DNA of 64,000 nucleotides, from positions 8,236,001 to 8,300,000 of the forward strand of contig JAJKFL010000004.1 in assembly GCA_021186555.1 (NCBI GenBank), written 5' to 3'. Positions within the stretch are counted from its first letter, which is position 1, and every line of letters starts with the position of its first letter. Positions 1 through 10,949 of this stretch are shown piece by piece. This DNA is from Reticulitermes speratus (taxonomy: Eukaryota; Arthropoda; Insecta; Blattodea; Rhinotermitidae). The translations under genes and the position numbers were made by a program. The notes below the pieces were generated by a model. The model saw only the letters and a list, made by a program, of their open reading frames with translations. It was not told the DNA's origin and searched no databases.

Positions 1-93
1 ATATTTTTCGCTGCGTTAGATATTTAGCGAATTACGAAAATCTTTGTGTAAAACGTGCTTTACGCTATTTTTATCTGATTGTAACAAAAATGG

Positions 94-177
94 GTACAGA
101 CACTTCTACAGACACTTCTACAGACACTTCTACAGACACTTCTACAGACACTTCTACAGACACTTCTACAGACACTT
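94..177. repeat. 12-bp minisatellite, 7 copies
   Basis: The unit TACAGACACTTC is repeated seven times with no visible variants. Because 12 is a multiple of three, a frame reading YRHF repeats stays open, but it is not a gene. The same unit occurs once, as TACGGACACTTC, on the minus strand at 543-563. Confidence 0.95.
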
Positions 178-187
178 CCCGACTTAC

Positions 188-2520
188 TCAGTACTTACGT
201 TCCGGATGTTCCTACGTAAGTCGAATTTTGCGCACGTCGGAATTTAATTCATATATATAGTCAAATATCTATATATACATACATACATATATGAGTGTGT
301 GTGTACAAGGAAGTCCAGTTGAAATTCAAACTCCAACACACTACAACCTGATCGGCCGCAGCATGAGCGCCCAGCCGCCTGTGTTCTCGCCCAGCAGTAT
401 ACTTCCGCCATCTTCATCTCATTGCGCTTTTATTCCCGCAAGAAAAATAAAATTAGGAGCGCGTGTAAAAACTGTTATATGTTTAAATTTTTTATTTTTC
501 CAAAAACTGCATAAGTCTGAAATCACTTAATTTGATAAGGGCGTAAGTCGGGAAGTGTCCGTATTTCGGTTGTAAGGATAAGAAATATAAATGAAGCCCT
601 ACGTTTTGGGGTTTCTGATACCCACTGTCCGTTATATTCAGCTTTGACATAAAAACAAAAAGTTTTGACGTGGAAATGATGCGTATAGGTAACAATCCCT
701 TGAGCGCCATTGTAAATTAAATATGAGTTAGGATGGAGAATGACTGTTTATTAGTTAATTAATTGATGGATTCTTCGATTAGTTCCTATTTTGGAAAATT
801 TCTTCACTCTTTTTAATTTCAAATGTTAGGGAGTCTGTAAATATCTCTTTCGAAAGGCTGTCATAGAAAACATTTGTCGTCTATTACAATTTTCTACCAA
901 AACATGTGCCTTTGATGAAAGGCATGCAGTCCTTGACTTGTCGAGCATTGAACCCGGGGCCTTCGAACTCGAAGCAGGTTTGGGAACCGCCCAATTGCTA
1001 CGTTAAGCGAGCGTACTTTGAGGTAATTTTTTCCGACCTTAGAGACCGAGCCCAGGTGTTACACCTGGAAGCAGACCCACCGCACAAAGGGACTGCACTG
1101 TTGTCTTTGAAGTGGTAACTGCTAACATAAACCAATAGCTACCAGGAGCTGTAAGGGGAATAACCACCATATTTGTGTCTTTTGTCCTGATCATACGGAG
1201 AACATACGAGGACGGAACTCATTTTGTGGTCGTGTGGGTACGACACAGTAAGTGGGGGACCGACGTTTCTGAGTAGCATATAGCTTCCACATCATACACT
1301 AAAACTGAGGCAGCGGGTTCCACCGAAATGTTGATTACCACACGACAGAGTGCACGGTTCTTTTTTATTCCAAAGACCACAGTCTGTGTTATCACAGATG
1401 TAAAAACGCCACACCTCGTAGAATTATACAACGTGAATTTTAAACAAAAAGTCACGAAAATTGCTCTAGTTATGTAGGCCTATTTTAGTTTTAATTTGGT
1501 TGCAATTACGAATAGGAAGGGAAGAAAAGAACACTTAACAACACTGGAAGTTTTGCTTGAGTTTTCGTTTTCGTAAACTCATTAGGATTGTAGTAATCAC
1601 GTAGTTTGTAAAATTTGTATATTTGGGATTAACATTGATTACAAATTATTCTAACGCGATGTTAGTTATTTTTTTTAGGAACTTGTTTCTGTAAGCGAAA
1701 AAATGTTACGCGTTCGTACGTATTATTTTATCAATATACTTGGTGCACTGTTTATACATTTTATATACTTTACACTAAAAATCCTCGTCGATTTTTTTTT
1801 TTAGATTTTTAGATTTAGTTTAACAGGAATAAGCGCATGTGGAATGTAAAAATAAAAAAGGTACCAATAATAATAGGGGCATCTGAAACCATCTCAAAAT
1901 CATTAAAAAAAACATCTGAACAACATATCTGGAAAACATAATATGATGGAAATTCATAAAACAACCACACCAGGCACTGTACACATACTTCGGAAAATGC
2001 TAATATAAAAGTAAAAAACGTTTATCATGGGAAATATAACCATTGAATGGGTGGTACATTATATACCGTAGACATGTGGCTTATTTCAGGTGTATAATTG
2101 TAAATATTCTGCATAAATATGATAAATAACAATAAGAATAATAATAACTGTAATACTGACGTGGTTGTCTTCAAATGACTTACTTTCCCTTGGGGGGGGG
2201 GGGGGGACCTAGTGACATCCCTTGCAAACTGATTGTGTAAAATATATGTAGGTCAAAGTTACGCACATTTAATTTGGAATCAAATAATCCACAGGTAAAT
2301 GTGCATAAATTTATATTGTTGGGGAAGCTTCAAGAAAGGTATTGCTCTTTATATCACTCAAACAACGAATAATAAGTAACGAAATATAGAGCTGTGACGT
2401 GATTTGTCCTGTACGATGTCACGTACTAATAACGTTTGAAACATCTGACAATTCAACACTAAACTTGTGAAGAATATGAAGAGAATAGAGTGGCCGATAT
2501 TGTATATTCAAATTTCTTAC
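188..2520. other. AT-rich stretch without a recognised gene
   Basis: I see no coding exon. It holds an AT microsatellite near 250-300, a 17-bp inverted match (543-559 against 171-187), a short hairpin CCAGGTG-tta-CACCTGG at 1052-1068, and a run of 15 G at 2192-2206. The frames at 906-1118 and 1219-1455 resemble nothing I know. Confidence 0.6.
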
Positions 2521-3330
2521 CTGAGTGTGTTCGCCAGGTTGGAGTTTGTTCCTTACGCTATAGTGTGTTTCTCACGCTATAGTGTGTTTCTCACGCTAGA
2601 GTGTGTTTCTAACGCTAGAGTGTGTTTCTCACGCTATAGTGTGTTTCTCACGCTAAAGTGTGTTTCTCACGCTAAAGTGTGTTTCTAACGCTAGAGTGGT
2701 TTCTCACGCTAAAGTGTGTTCCTCACGCTAGAGTGTGTTTCTCACTCTAAAGTGTGTTTCTAACGCTAGAGTGTATTTCTAACGCTAGAGTGTGTTTCTC
2801 ACTCTCAAGTGTGTTTCTAACGCTAGAGTGTGTTTCTTACGCTAAAGTGTGTTTCTAACGCTAGAGTGTGTTTCTCACGCTAAAGTGTGTTCCTCGCGGT
2901 AGAGTGTGTTCCTCACGCTAGAGTGTGTTTCTCACTCTAAAGTGTGTTTCTAACGCTAGAGTGTGTTTCTCACGCTATAGTGTGTTTCTCACGCTAAAGT
3001 GTGTTTCTCACGCTAAAGTGTGTTTCTAACGCTAGAGTGGTTTCTCACGCTAAAGTGTGTTCCTCACGCTAGAGTGTGTTTCTCACTCTAAAGTGTGTTT
3101 CTAACGCTAGAGTGTATTTCTAACGCTAGAGTGTGTTTCTCACTCTCAAGTGTGTTTCTAACGCTAGAGTGTGTTTCTTACGCTAAAGTGTGTTTCTAAC
3201 GCTAGAGTGTGTTTCTCACGCTAAAGTGTGTTCCTCGCGGTAGAGTGTGTTCCTCACGCTAGAGTGTGTTTCTCACTCTAAAGTGTGTTTCTAACGCTAG
3301 AGTGTGTTCCTCACGCTGCAGTATGTTCTT
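2521..3330. repeat. 19-bp minisatellite with 341-bp higher-order duplication
   Basis: Units follow AGTGTGTTTCTCACGCTAG with variants (AACGCT, CACTCT, ATAG, AAAG). Rare variants recur at a fixed offset: a shortened unit (GAGTGG) lies at 2694 and 3035, and TCCTCGCGGT lies at 2891 and 3232. Both offsets are 341 bp, about 18 units, so roughly 2605-2967 was duplicated in tandem as 2946-3308. Confidence 0.95.
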
Positions 3331-3714
3331 CAATCTGAGGCGAGTTCCTTAAAAGCTTAAGAGGTAGCTGTGACTGCCATCTATCTTCTCTTCTTTTTCA
3401 TTTGTCGATGTCAGTGTTAGAGCGATTGAATGGGAAATTTTCGTGAAACTCCACACGAAGAGCGTGTCGCTGAGGCCCATAGCATCATCATACACTTCAC
3501 ACGTTGTCATCAATAATACCAAACACTTTCAAGATTTCTTTTCAAGAATCCCACCTTTTCGTCTGCCTGTAACACATCAATGTACGATACATAGTTCGGT
3601 CTCCCCTGCATTAAGCTAGTTCTTGCACTACATAGCCTGTTAATTCACTGATCCGTCACATCTCACGTGTATTAATATTTTGCAATTGTGTTCCGATTCT
3701 CTGCAGATGCAAAA
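3331..3714. other. No feature recognised
   Basis: Unique-looking sequence between the minisatellite and a degenerate SINE. I see no open frame of note, no repeat and no RNA gene. Confidence 0.5.
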
Positions 3715-3915
3715 GGATTTTTTTACCTCCAAACCGTCAAGACCTCTTCTGGGGGCCACCAGGCCTTATATTCTATGGGTAGCGGCCTATGTCCCCGGCG
3801 ATAAAGCAGTGGGAGCTTGAATCTGGTACACACCAGATTAAATGCTGAGATTAAGAATGAATGAAGCGATGTGTCCAGTCGCCCTTATGCCTACATGAGA
3901 CATTTATTTCATATT
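3715..3915 (+). mobile_element. SINE family A, degenerate, head missing
   Basis: The body matches other family A copies: a segment like AACCGTCAAGACCTCTTCTG, then a GGGGGCCACC segment, a CCCCGGCGATAAAGC block, GATTAAGAATGAATGAAGC, and a final CCTTATGCC. The tRNA-like head is not recognisable. It is old and diverged. Confidence 0.6.
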
Positions 3916-4022
3916 TAAGTAGAATAAAAATTGCTTAAGATAAGCGAGTCATGAAATATGTCAGAGTTATAATTAAAGTCAGACAAATGTACAATTTAAT
4001 CACATTAATTGTGTATTTTCAC

Positions 4023-4069
4023 TGTCCTACATGTTTCGAACCCTTAATTTGGGTTCATCTTCAGGGACA
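4023..4069 (-). ncRNA. Hammerhead-ribozyme-like motif
   Basis: On the minus strand the order is TGTCC, CTGAAGA, one extra T, GAACCC-loop-GGGTTC, GAAA, CATGT, A, GGACA. TGTCC pairs with GGACA (stem I), GAACCC with GGGTTC (stem II), and ACATGT is self-complementary (a possible dimer stem III). The cores CUGANGA and GAAA are intact. The extra U before stem II departs from the canonical core. Confidence 0.65.
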
Positions 4070-4407
4070 CATTATATAAAATCGCACACTAGTTACACCA
4101 ACTGGCACAATTGTTTACACGAATTCTTTACAATTGTTCACATACACTGTTTAAAACAAATAAAAGTTAAAAATTGTGGTTGTTGGTTGTTTCAGTCTTA
4201 CATTGGTTAAAAACTGTACAAAAGTTGAACAATCTATGTTGTTTTGATATCGTGTTTATCGGAGTAAGTTGCCTGTTGGGTGGTGAGAACAGTACAACCA
4301 CAATTTTTCAATTTTATTTGTTTTTAACAGTGTATGTGAACAATTGTAAAGAATTCATGTAAACAATTGTGCCAGTTGGTGTAACTAGTGTGCGATTTTA
4401 GATAATG

Positions 4408-4454
4408 TGTCCCTGAAGATGAACCCAAATTAAGGGTTCGAAACATGTAGGACA
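4408..4454 (+). ncRNA. Hammerhead-ribozyme-like motif
   Basis: This is the inverted partner of the 4023-4069 motif with identical core elements: a 5-bp stem I (TGTCC/GGACA), CTGAAGA, a 6-bp stem II, GAAA, palindromic ACATGT, and A at the cleavage position. In an RNA spanning both arms, the long arm-arm hairpin would compete with the ribozyme fold. Confidence 0.65.
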
Positions 4455-4599
4455 GTGAAAATACACAATTAATGTGATTAAATTGTACATTTGTCGGACT
4501 TTAAATATAAAGTTAAAATGTACGGAATGAATAATATTAAGTTTATGTCAGAGTTACTTGAACCGCTTAATAGATAATTTAAGGAAATTTACAAAGCAT

Positions 4600-4830
4600 A
4601 GCTATGAGACATACTGGAGTTGGTAATTTACTCAGCGTACCGGGTAGGCAAAGAGATGGATGACCTGGGTTGTGTTACCAATAGCGGTAGAAAATTTTCT
4701 TTTCGCCGAAACGTCCAGACCAGCGCTGGGACCCAACAAATCTTTTTACCCAATGGATACCGTAGACGTTTCCCTTCCGTAAAGCGCTTTCAACATTCTA
4801 ACTAGTGCCGAGATAAAAATTTCTCCCTCC
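4600..4830 (+). mobile_element. SINE family A, strongly diverged
   Basis: The order of landmarks matches the family: a tRNA-like start (GGTAATTTACTCAGCGTACC), then TTTTCTTTTCGCCG, AACGTCCAGACCAGCGCTGG, CCCAATGGATACC, and CTAGTGCCGAGAT. The B box is badly eroded. Confidence 0.55.
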
Positions 4831-5374
4831 CTCAACCACTTCCATGGCGTGGTCTTATATTAAATGCGGGAATATCTTCGGGTTATTTTATTAAAAAAAA
4901 AGATAGCAATAAGATGATGTTTATGCATTTTCCTGCTTGTTTATTTTTACGCTTACACAGTTTTGTGGTCAAATTGGTGCTACGTAATTCAGCCCTCTGC
5001 TGATACGTTTTTACCATGTTGGACGTAATGTAAAATTCATAGACTCAGTAATGAGAAGACCAAAGGGAAGATATTGTTTGGAATACGTATACTTAGTTAA
5101 GAGTAAGAAAATTAATTTAATCTAAAAAATTGTTGGATATTATGTAGCGAATGGAACTTGTATATCTGGATTACTAAGTGGTCCACCGAGGGCTCTTGTA
5201 GATAGCGTGGAATTTACTAAGTTTAAAAAGCTTAGAATTTCTTAAAAATTTAAAGGATATTCGCGTCATTAGCTTCTCCAGCAAGACGTGAGTACGTTGA
5301 GTTAGAAAGAAGCATTCTGTTACTGAATTGCAACGCGACGTACTGAATGTTCGATTAGTAGGACAGAGGATTTC
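4831..5374. other. No feature recognised
   Basis: AT-rich sequence. The string TTGTTGGATATTATGTA at about 5131-5147 recurs downstream of the ribozyme-like motif near 23690, so it may be a relic of a PLE tail. Nothing else stands out. Confidence 0.4.
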
Positions 5375-5901
5375 TTTGTTTTTATACTTTGGTTACCCCT
5401 ATGTCACGTTATCTGTCCCGATTACGTCGTGCGCCAAATTTCACGAGACGTTGTTTTTATACTTTTTTTTACCTCTATGTCACGTTGTATGTCCTGATTA
5501 CGTCGTGCGTCAAATTTCAGGAGACATTGTTTTTATACTTTGGTTACCCCTTATGTCACGTTGTCTGTCCCGATTACGTCGTGCGCCAAATTTCACAAGA
5601 CGTTGTTTTTATACTTTGTTTACCCCTTTGTCACGAGGTATGTCCTGATTACGTCGTGCGTCAAATTTCAGGAGACATTGTTTTTATACTTTGGTTACCC
5701 CTATGTCACGTGGTATGTCCTGATTACGTCGTGCGTCAAATTTCAGGAGACATTGTTTTTATACTTTGGTTACCCCTATGTCACGTGTTATGTCCTGATT
5801 ACGTCGTGCGTCAAATTTCAGGAGACATTGTTTTTATACTTTGGTTACCCCTATGTCACGTTGTCTGTCCCGATTACGTCGTGCGCCAAGTTTCAGGAGA
5901 C
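5375..5901. repeat. About 75-bp tandem repeat, 7 copies
   Basis: Units begin near 5391, 5467, 5542, 5617, 5691, 5767 and 5841. Each contains TATGTCACGT, CGATTACGTCGTGCG and a TTTTTATACTTT spacer. The near-multiple-of-three period keeps long frames open in three phases (up to 205 codons). These are artefacts with no codon-bias or domain signal. Confidence 0.9.
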
Positions 5902-7121
5902 ACACAGTACTCAGAACATCAACATAATAGGCCTACTGTATTTCCAAAGACCAACAGTGCCTTCAATGTATGGCACTTGGTCGATATTTGGACAGCCCTC
6001 TATTAAGTTAATTGTCCCATTTCATAGCTTCTCATTTTTTAAATGATTACAGTTCACTTAACCACGACGGCATCTACAATAAAAATTTGTTTTTAGCTTT
6101 TCAAATCATATACGATACATTGTTCGTAGTTTGGCCACCCCTGGCCCATAAGTTATACTGTTACGATGTGAACTATTACACTTTACATGACTAAGATATA
6201 ATCAACAAAGAAGACGCTGTGTTGTTACATTAACTCTTAAACACTTACGCGTGTTCCATTGCCTGTAGCGTGGCCACCCCTGGGCCAAATGGCCTGTCCC
6301 ATTACGTACCCCGTGGCTAGCTCCCGGCCACCGCTCCGGTGACGTGGGAAGGGCCGCGGTTGTACGAAGCTCAAAGGGAGCACTAGAATATTAGCTCATC
6401 TACACACTGTCATGCACAACTAACGGCTGGATTTTCTGAAAGCCCCTCTAGCTAGCTGGTAAGTATCAAAAGCTATATGCCACACAAGGATAGAGGATTT
6501 ATATTCCTTAAAAGCTTTCAACATGTTCCTCTTGTCTCTCCATTAATTTTCGGTAGTCACGAAACTGGTGTATTTACCAAAGCGTCAAACCATAGTCTAC
6601 AGCCTGCAGGCGAACAGAGTACTTTGAACCAATCACATCTCTGTATGGCGAGGAATTAGCGGGAGGTAACAATGATTATGTTTGTCTTCCGAGTTTCAAC
6701 AGCTTGTTAGTTGGCTCTGGGAAATGGCCAGAATGGCGCTATTGTGAGGATAATTCGAGAATTAGGTGGAGATAATGTAATAACATTCAATATCAGCGTC
6801 ACAGAACTGGCATCAGGGGGGGGGGGGGGTGTGATAGAAATGCGTAATGAGGAGTTCCGTATTTGGGTTTATTTTCAAACGTCACAAAAGTAACCCCTTC
6901 ACATTCAATCCACTGCCTGTTTCACCCTCAAAATATCATCGGCTCGAAAAGTACACGCAATATATCTGCGAATGAAACCACAAAAACTGCAAAAACCAAT
7001 TAAGCAAAAATATGAATTTCAGTTTATTTAAGTAGGATGAAATTAATGTAGTAATTTACTTGTGTAAAACAAAGCCATTAAATTAATTCTTTGAGCAAAA
7101 ACGAATCTGTTATTCAACACC
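5902..7121. other. Region with diverged array relics, no gene
   Basis: Near 6130 and 6270 there are segments TGGCCACCCCTGG followed by a CTGTCCCATTACGT-like string. These resemble the neighbouring 75-bp unit and may be decayed outlying copies. A run of 14 G lies at 6816-6829. Short frames here are unconvincing. Confidence 0.4.
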
Positions 7122-7413
7122 TCTAAAGGTAAAGGTAAATTTCACCCTAGAACAGTCCATGAAGGTTCAGATGGGTAGTAGAGGTATAGCTCTACTCTTT
7201 CTTTAACCTCGTCGCTAGATGGGGATGGGTGGTCAACGCCACGCCACGGCCGCTTTACCCCCGGGGATGACCCGGTAACCATTGTACAGGAGGTTGGGTA
7301 GGCCCCAGGGCCGGTCTGGACGAATGCTGAAAATCTGGCCCCCACCGGGATTCGATCCCCGGACCGTCCAGCTCGTAGCGAGTCACTATACTGACTGAGC
7401 TATCCCGGCCCAC
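7122..7413 (-). mobile_element. SINE family A, full length, with TSD
   Basis: The minus-strand tRNA-like head near 7345-7413 has an A box (TAGCTCAGTCAG) and a B box (GGGATCGAATCCC). The family A body follows and ends in a TTTACCTTTACCTTT tail. CAACACC flanks both sides (7115-7121 and 7414-7420) as the probable TSD. Confidence 0.85.
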
Positions 7414-7799
7414 CAACACCTTCTGTACAAAAATAATGTATTTTCACTAGCATATTATTTATTATACATTATAATAGTGTAAATAATAAAGAGTGTCCCT
7501 TTTGTCGTGTCCCTAAGCACGGCAGCTGCCACGGTTTATCCTCGGCCAATGCAGGCCCTTCATGCGATACAGCTGTCGTGCTCGGAGAAACGATAAAGTG
7601 AACATTTTGTAGTCTGGTTGCAGTATTCTTAGCTGTTCTATGCCGTCAATTATAGCAGGTCATTAACATTTGAAAGAACAGTGCTATGTGTCGTGACAAG
7701 TAGATGTTACAGCCAGTATCACTACTTCAGTTTTATCCTACCCTACCTGTGTTTTAATGTTGTAAAGTGCATAATCATGTGTAATATTGCAGGTATTGT
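7414..7799. other. Spacer with a 13-bp inverted repeat
   Basis: AGCACGGCAGCTG (7516-7528) is nearly the reverse complement of CAGCTGTCGTGCT (7570-7582), giving a 12/13 match. It could be a short hairpin or eroded transposon ends. No gene is visible. Confidence 0.4.
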
Positions 7800-8879
7800 G
7801 GTTTACTTACGAGATATATTGTGTATTGTGGTTTACTTACGAGATATGTTGTTTGTTGTGGTTTACTTACGAGATATATTGTGTATTGTGGTTTACTTAC
7901 GAGATATGTTGTATATTGTGGTTTACGTACGAGATATATTGTGTATTATGGTTTACTTACGAGATATATTTTGTATTGTGGTTTACTTACGAGATATGTT
8001 GTTTGTTGTGGTTTACTTACGAGATATATTGTGTGTTGTGGTTTACTTACGAGATATATTGTGTATTGTGGTTTACGTACGAGATATATTGTGTATTGTG
8101 GTTTACTTACGAGATATGTTGTTTGTTGTGGTTTACTTACGAGATATATTGTGTGTTGTGGTTTACTTACGAGATATATTGTGTATTGTGGTTTACTTAC
8201 GAGATATATTGTGTGTTGTAGTTTACTTACGAGATATATTGTGTATTGTGGTTTACTTACGAGACATATTGTGTGTTGTGGTTTACTTACGAGATATCTT
8301 GTGTATTGTGGTTTACTTACGAGATATATTGTGTGTTGTAGTTTACTTACGAGATAATTGTGTATTGTGGTTTACTTACGAGACATATTGTGTGTTGTGG
8401 TTTACTTACGAGATATATTGTGTATTGTGGTTTACGTACGAGATATATTGTGTATTGTGGTTTACTTACGAGATATGTTGTTTGTTGTGGTTTACTTACG
8501 AGATATATTGTGTGTTGTGGTTTACTTACGAGATATATTGTTTGTTGTGGTTTACTTACGAGATATATTGTGTATTGTGGTTTACTTACGAGATATATTG
8601 TGTATTGTGGTTTACTTACGAGATATATTGTGTGTTGTAGTTTACTTACGAGATATATTGTGTATTGTGGTTTACTTACGAGACATATTGTGTGTTGTGG
8701 TTTACTTACGAGATATATTGTGTATTGTGGTTTACTTACGAGATATATTGTATGTTGTGGTTTACTTACGAGATATATTGTGTATTGTGGTTTACTTACG
8801 AGATATATTGTGTATTGTGGTTTACTTACGAGATATATTGTGTGTTGTAGTTTACTTACGAGATATATTGTGTATTGTT
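7800..8879. repeat. 30-bp minisatellite, about 36 copies
   Basis: The unit is GTTTACTTACGAGATATATT plus GTGTATTGTG, with variants such as ACGTAC, GATATGTTGTTTGTTG and GAGACATATT. One unit near 8355 has lost a base and shifts the phase. A run of variant units at 8071 recurs at 8432, so blocks were duplicated. The period of 30 keeps frames open on both strands (up to 319 codons); I do not call them genes. Confidence 0.97.
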
Positions 8880-8904
8880 TCCGTCTGATGAAGAGATTCA
8901 AGCC

Positions 8905-8985
8905 TTCAGGAATATTACACAGTGTCGACTGCAAAAAGGTTACCGGCGTTTTGAAGGGGCGTAATGTCTCCATCTTCATGTAATA
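8905..8985 (-). mobile_element. Penelope-like type 2 arm, fragment
   Basis: ATATTACACAGTGTCGACTG followed by GGTTACCGGCG matches the type 2 arm at 16981-17217. On the minus strand the core reads TGAAGATGGAGAC...AAAACGCCGGTAA, so the GAAA is damaged. It starts just after the 30-bp array ends. Confidence 0.6.
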
Positions 8986-9470
8986 TAAGTTATAGTCTAC
9001 AATGCGTAAGTCACAACACCGCTGTGAGATCCTAAAACTTCGTCTTTTATTTGTTTTGATGAGAATTATTGTCTCTTCGATGTTTTTTTTTGTGGCTGTG
9101 AGATTTTAAAAAAATCTGTATATAAAAATTCACAAGCAGAAAGCATTAGCTCATGGAGTTCTGTAACTTTCATGCTTAATCTAAAACACTGAAAACAGTT
9201 ACATTTAAACTAGAGAGACTGGCGAGGTATGTTGTATTTCTGAGAGAAATTACAGATGCATATGGTTTAGTCGGAAAACCATAGAGACGAATACTGTTTC
9301 AGGGAAACATGGTTGTGAATGTAAGGTTAAAGTTCAGTTTGTACAGACAGGGTACAAAGAAATGAACCGAATCTGATTATCTGAGTTATTAGAGTGCATG
9401 TTATGGTGTTTCGGGATGTGATGGCATGTGTGTTGGCAAGTAATTACCTATGGTTCGGGGAACTTGTTTC
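8986..9470. other. No feature recognised
   Basis: AT-rich sequence with no repeat, RNA or coding signal that I can support. Confidence 0.4.
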
Positions 9471-9474
9471 TGTA

Positions 9475-9560
9475 TCCTGCACATAAAGGAAGTGAGGTCC
9501 TCTGAAACGCTGGTAAGTTTATACCAAAACACACGGCTTCACTTACCAGAAAACGGTAAT
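9475..9560 (+). mobile_element. Possible Penelope-like type 3 relic
   Basis: GGAAGTGAGGTCCTCTGAAA, then CGCTGGTAAG and ACACGGC, follows the order seen in type 3 copies at 17745-17815 and 19666-19790 (GAAAC, GTYGGTA, ACGGC). It is degenerate, with no stem I support. Confidence 0.35.
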
Positions 9561-10407
9561 CATGGAAAATTACCGCCATGAAGTTCTCGAACATAGCACA
9601 TAGGATACCTTTCATTAAAATCTTATCATATTTACAGACTAAACTCTTCCTAAAAAGGGGAATAACGGATTGCGAGCCGAAAACCTATAGTCTAGTTTAC
9701 TATCACAAAATTTTCTAGTCCTAAATATGCCTACTATAAATAATAATAATAATTATTATTATTATTATTATTATTATTAGGGATTTGTCCCAGTATTTCA
9801 TTTACATTTTTGTTTTCTTAGTCTTTTTGTATTTACGTTTTTATTTGTTTTTTGTTGTGTTTGTGTTGTTTTTGCATTGTTCTGCTGGCTTTATATGGCA
9901 TTTGTGCTTCTGAGCCTGCGCCTTAATAAACACAAATTTAATTATTATTGTTGTTAATTTAGCTGTGCCATTAATATTTCAAGGGTTCTAAATTTTATGA
10001 AACTGCAATGCATATGATTGGTCTTCGAGTTACCACTCGGCAACTCCGAGGCTTTCCTTTGTTTCATGTTAGCCCAGACCTCAAAAATTGTCTCTCCATC
10101 AGGTGTGCTCGTGCGGCAAATTTAGTTTGTAGTGACTTTGATGTGTTCAGAGGGCAAACCATCACAATTATCCACATTGGATATTACGTCGTATAATTAA
10201 TTTTATGTAATAATGCGTCCTACTTAATTGTTTGTGTTTTCTTCATGTGTCCTGTTTGTTGTCCTTTGTTATTGGTGTTTGTATGTTATGCTGTTTCTAT
10301 TATTGGACAAATATTATTATTCTTTATTATTATTACATCTTGAAGAATAACTTCGTACAGTTTCTGTATAAGTAAACGTAGATTTGTCCCTGCACAAATT
10401 ATGAAGA
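9561..10407. other. Non-coding stretch with ATT/AAT microsatellite
   Basis: A TAA/TTA tract runs at about 9737-9778. No gene is recognised. Confidence 0.5.
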
Positions 10408-10625
10408 TGTAAGGGGGAGTGGAGGTATAGTTCCACTCACTCTTAACCTCGGCATTAGTCAGTGGTGTTGCCGCATTACAACTGGGAAAAGGGCTTACTG
10501 AACGCTTGAGTAGGAGCCTGGACGAGTCCATAGAAAATCTGGACTTTTTGAGAACAGAAATGTCTCTTAGTCCTGCCGGAGTTCGAGCCCCGGATCGTCC
10601 AGACCCTAAACTAGTCACTGTACCA
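10408..10625 (-). mobile_element. SINE family A, diverged
   Basis: The minus strand shows a tRNA-like B box (GGGGCTCGAACTCC), a TCCAGATTTTCTATGGACTC block and the tail part GAGTGGAACTATACCTCCAC. The central section is altered. No clear TSD. Confidence 0.7.
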
Positions 10626-10949
10626 GGACTATGTTAAATGTGTCGGATATAGCTTCTAAATCCCTCATCGTTGCCGTATTTGAAATTGTAGATTTCAGAT
10701 GATATTTCTCATCACATGTGTACATGTATTTATGTTGTATCTCTGTACCAAATGTTGCGTCCTCAGATCCAGTTTTCATTAGTAATAACCATAAGACTTT
10801 AACTTAGGAAAAACTTTCGCAAAGCCGTGAGGTTTGTATTTTATATTTGGATCTAAACAAAATCATTAGCTGCATGGAATTAATATACGAGTATTTTCAA
10901 GGACGTGGTGTCGCATATCATTTAGGACGAATAGAAAAATATATTTTCT
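10626..10949. other. No feature recognised
   Basis: Unique AT-rich sequence before a fold-back element. Confidence 0.4.

Larger units (their letters stand above)
3970..4543 (+). mobile_element. Fold-back Penelope-like non-autonomous element (type 1) with 13-bp TSD
   Basis: It is flanked by the perfect 13-bp direct repeat TATGTCAGAGTTA (3957-3969 and 4544-4556). The two arms, about 3974-4172 and 4297-4505, are near-identical inverted repeats, and each carries a hammerhead-like motif (4023-4069 minus, 4408-4454 plus). The right end has the tail AATGTACGGAATGAATAATA. No reverse transcriptase is present, so the unit is non-autonomous. The PLE assignment rests on the ribozyme motif and published PLE biology, not on an encoded protein. 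A shorter relative lies at 41821-42145. Confidence 0.8.

Noticed and set aside
3970..4543. Cut-and-paste MITE explanation for the fold-back elements
   Set aside because: TSDs of 11-13 bp, a one-sided tail and arm truncation fit reverse-transcription-based insertion better than the 2-10 bp TSDs and fixed ends of DNA transposons. It is not fully excluded.
5328..6046. Three overlapping frames of 106-205 codons
   Set aside because: The unit of about 75 bp preserves frame. All three phases are open at once, which does not fit a gene.
7681..8640. 319-codon open frame
   Set aside because: It is the 30-bp array read in one frame. Equivalent frames are open in other phases and on the other strand, and there is no domain.
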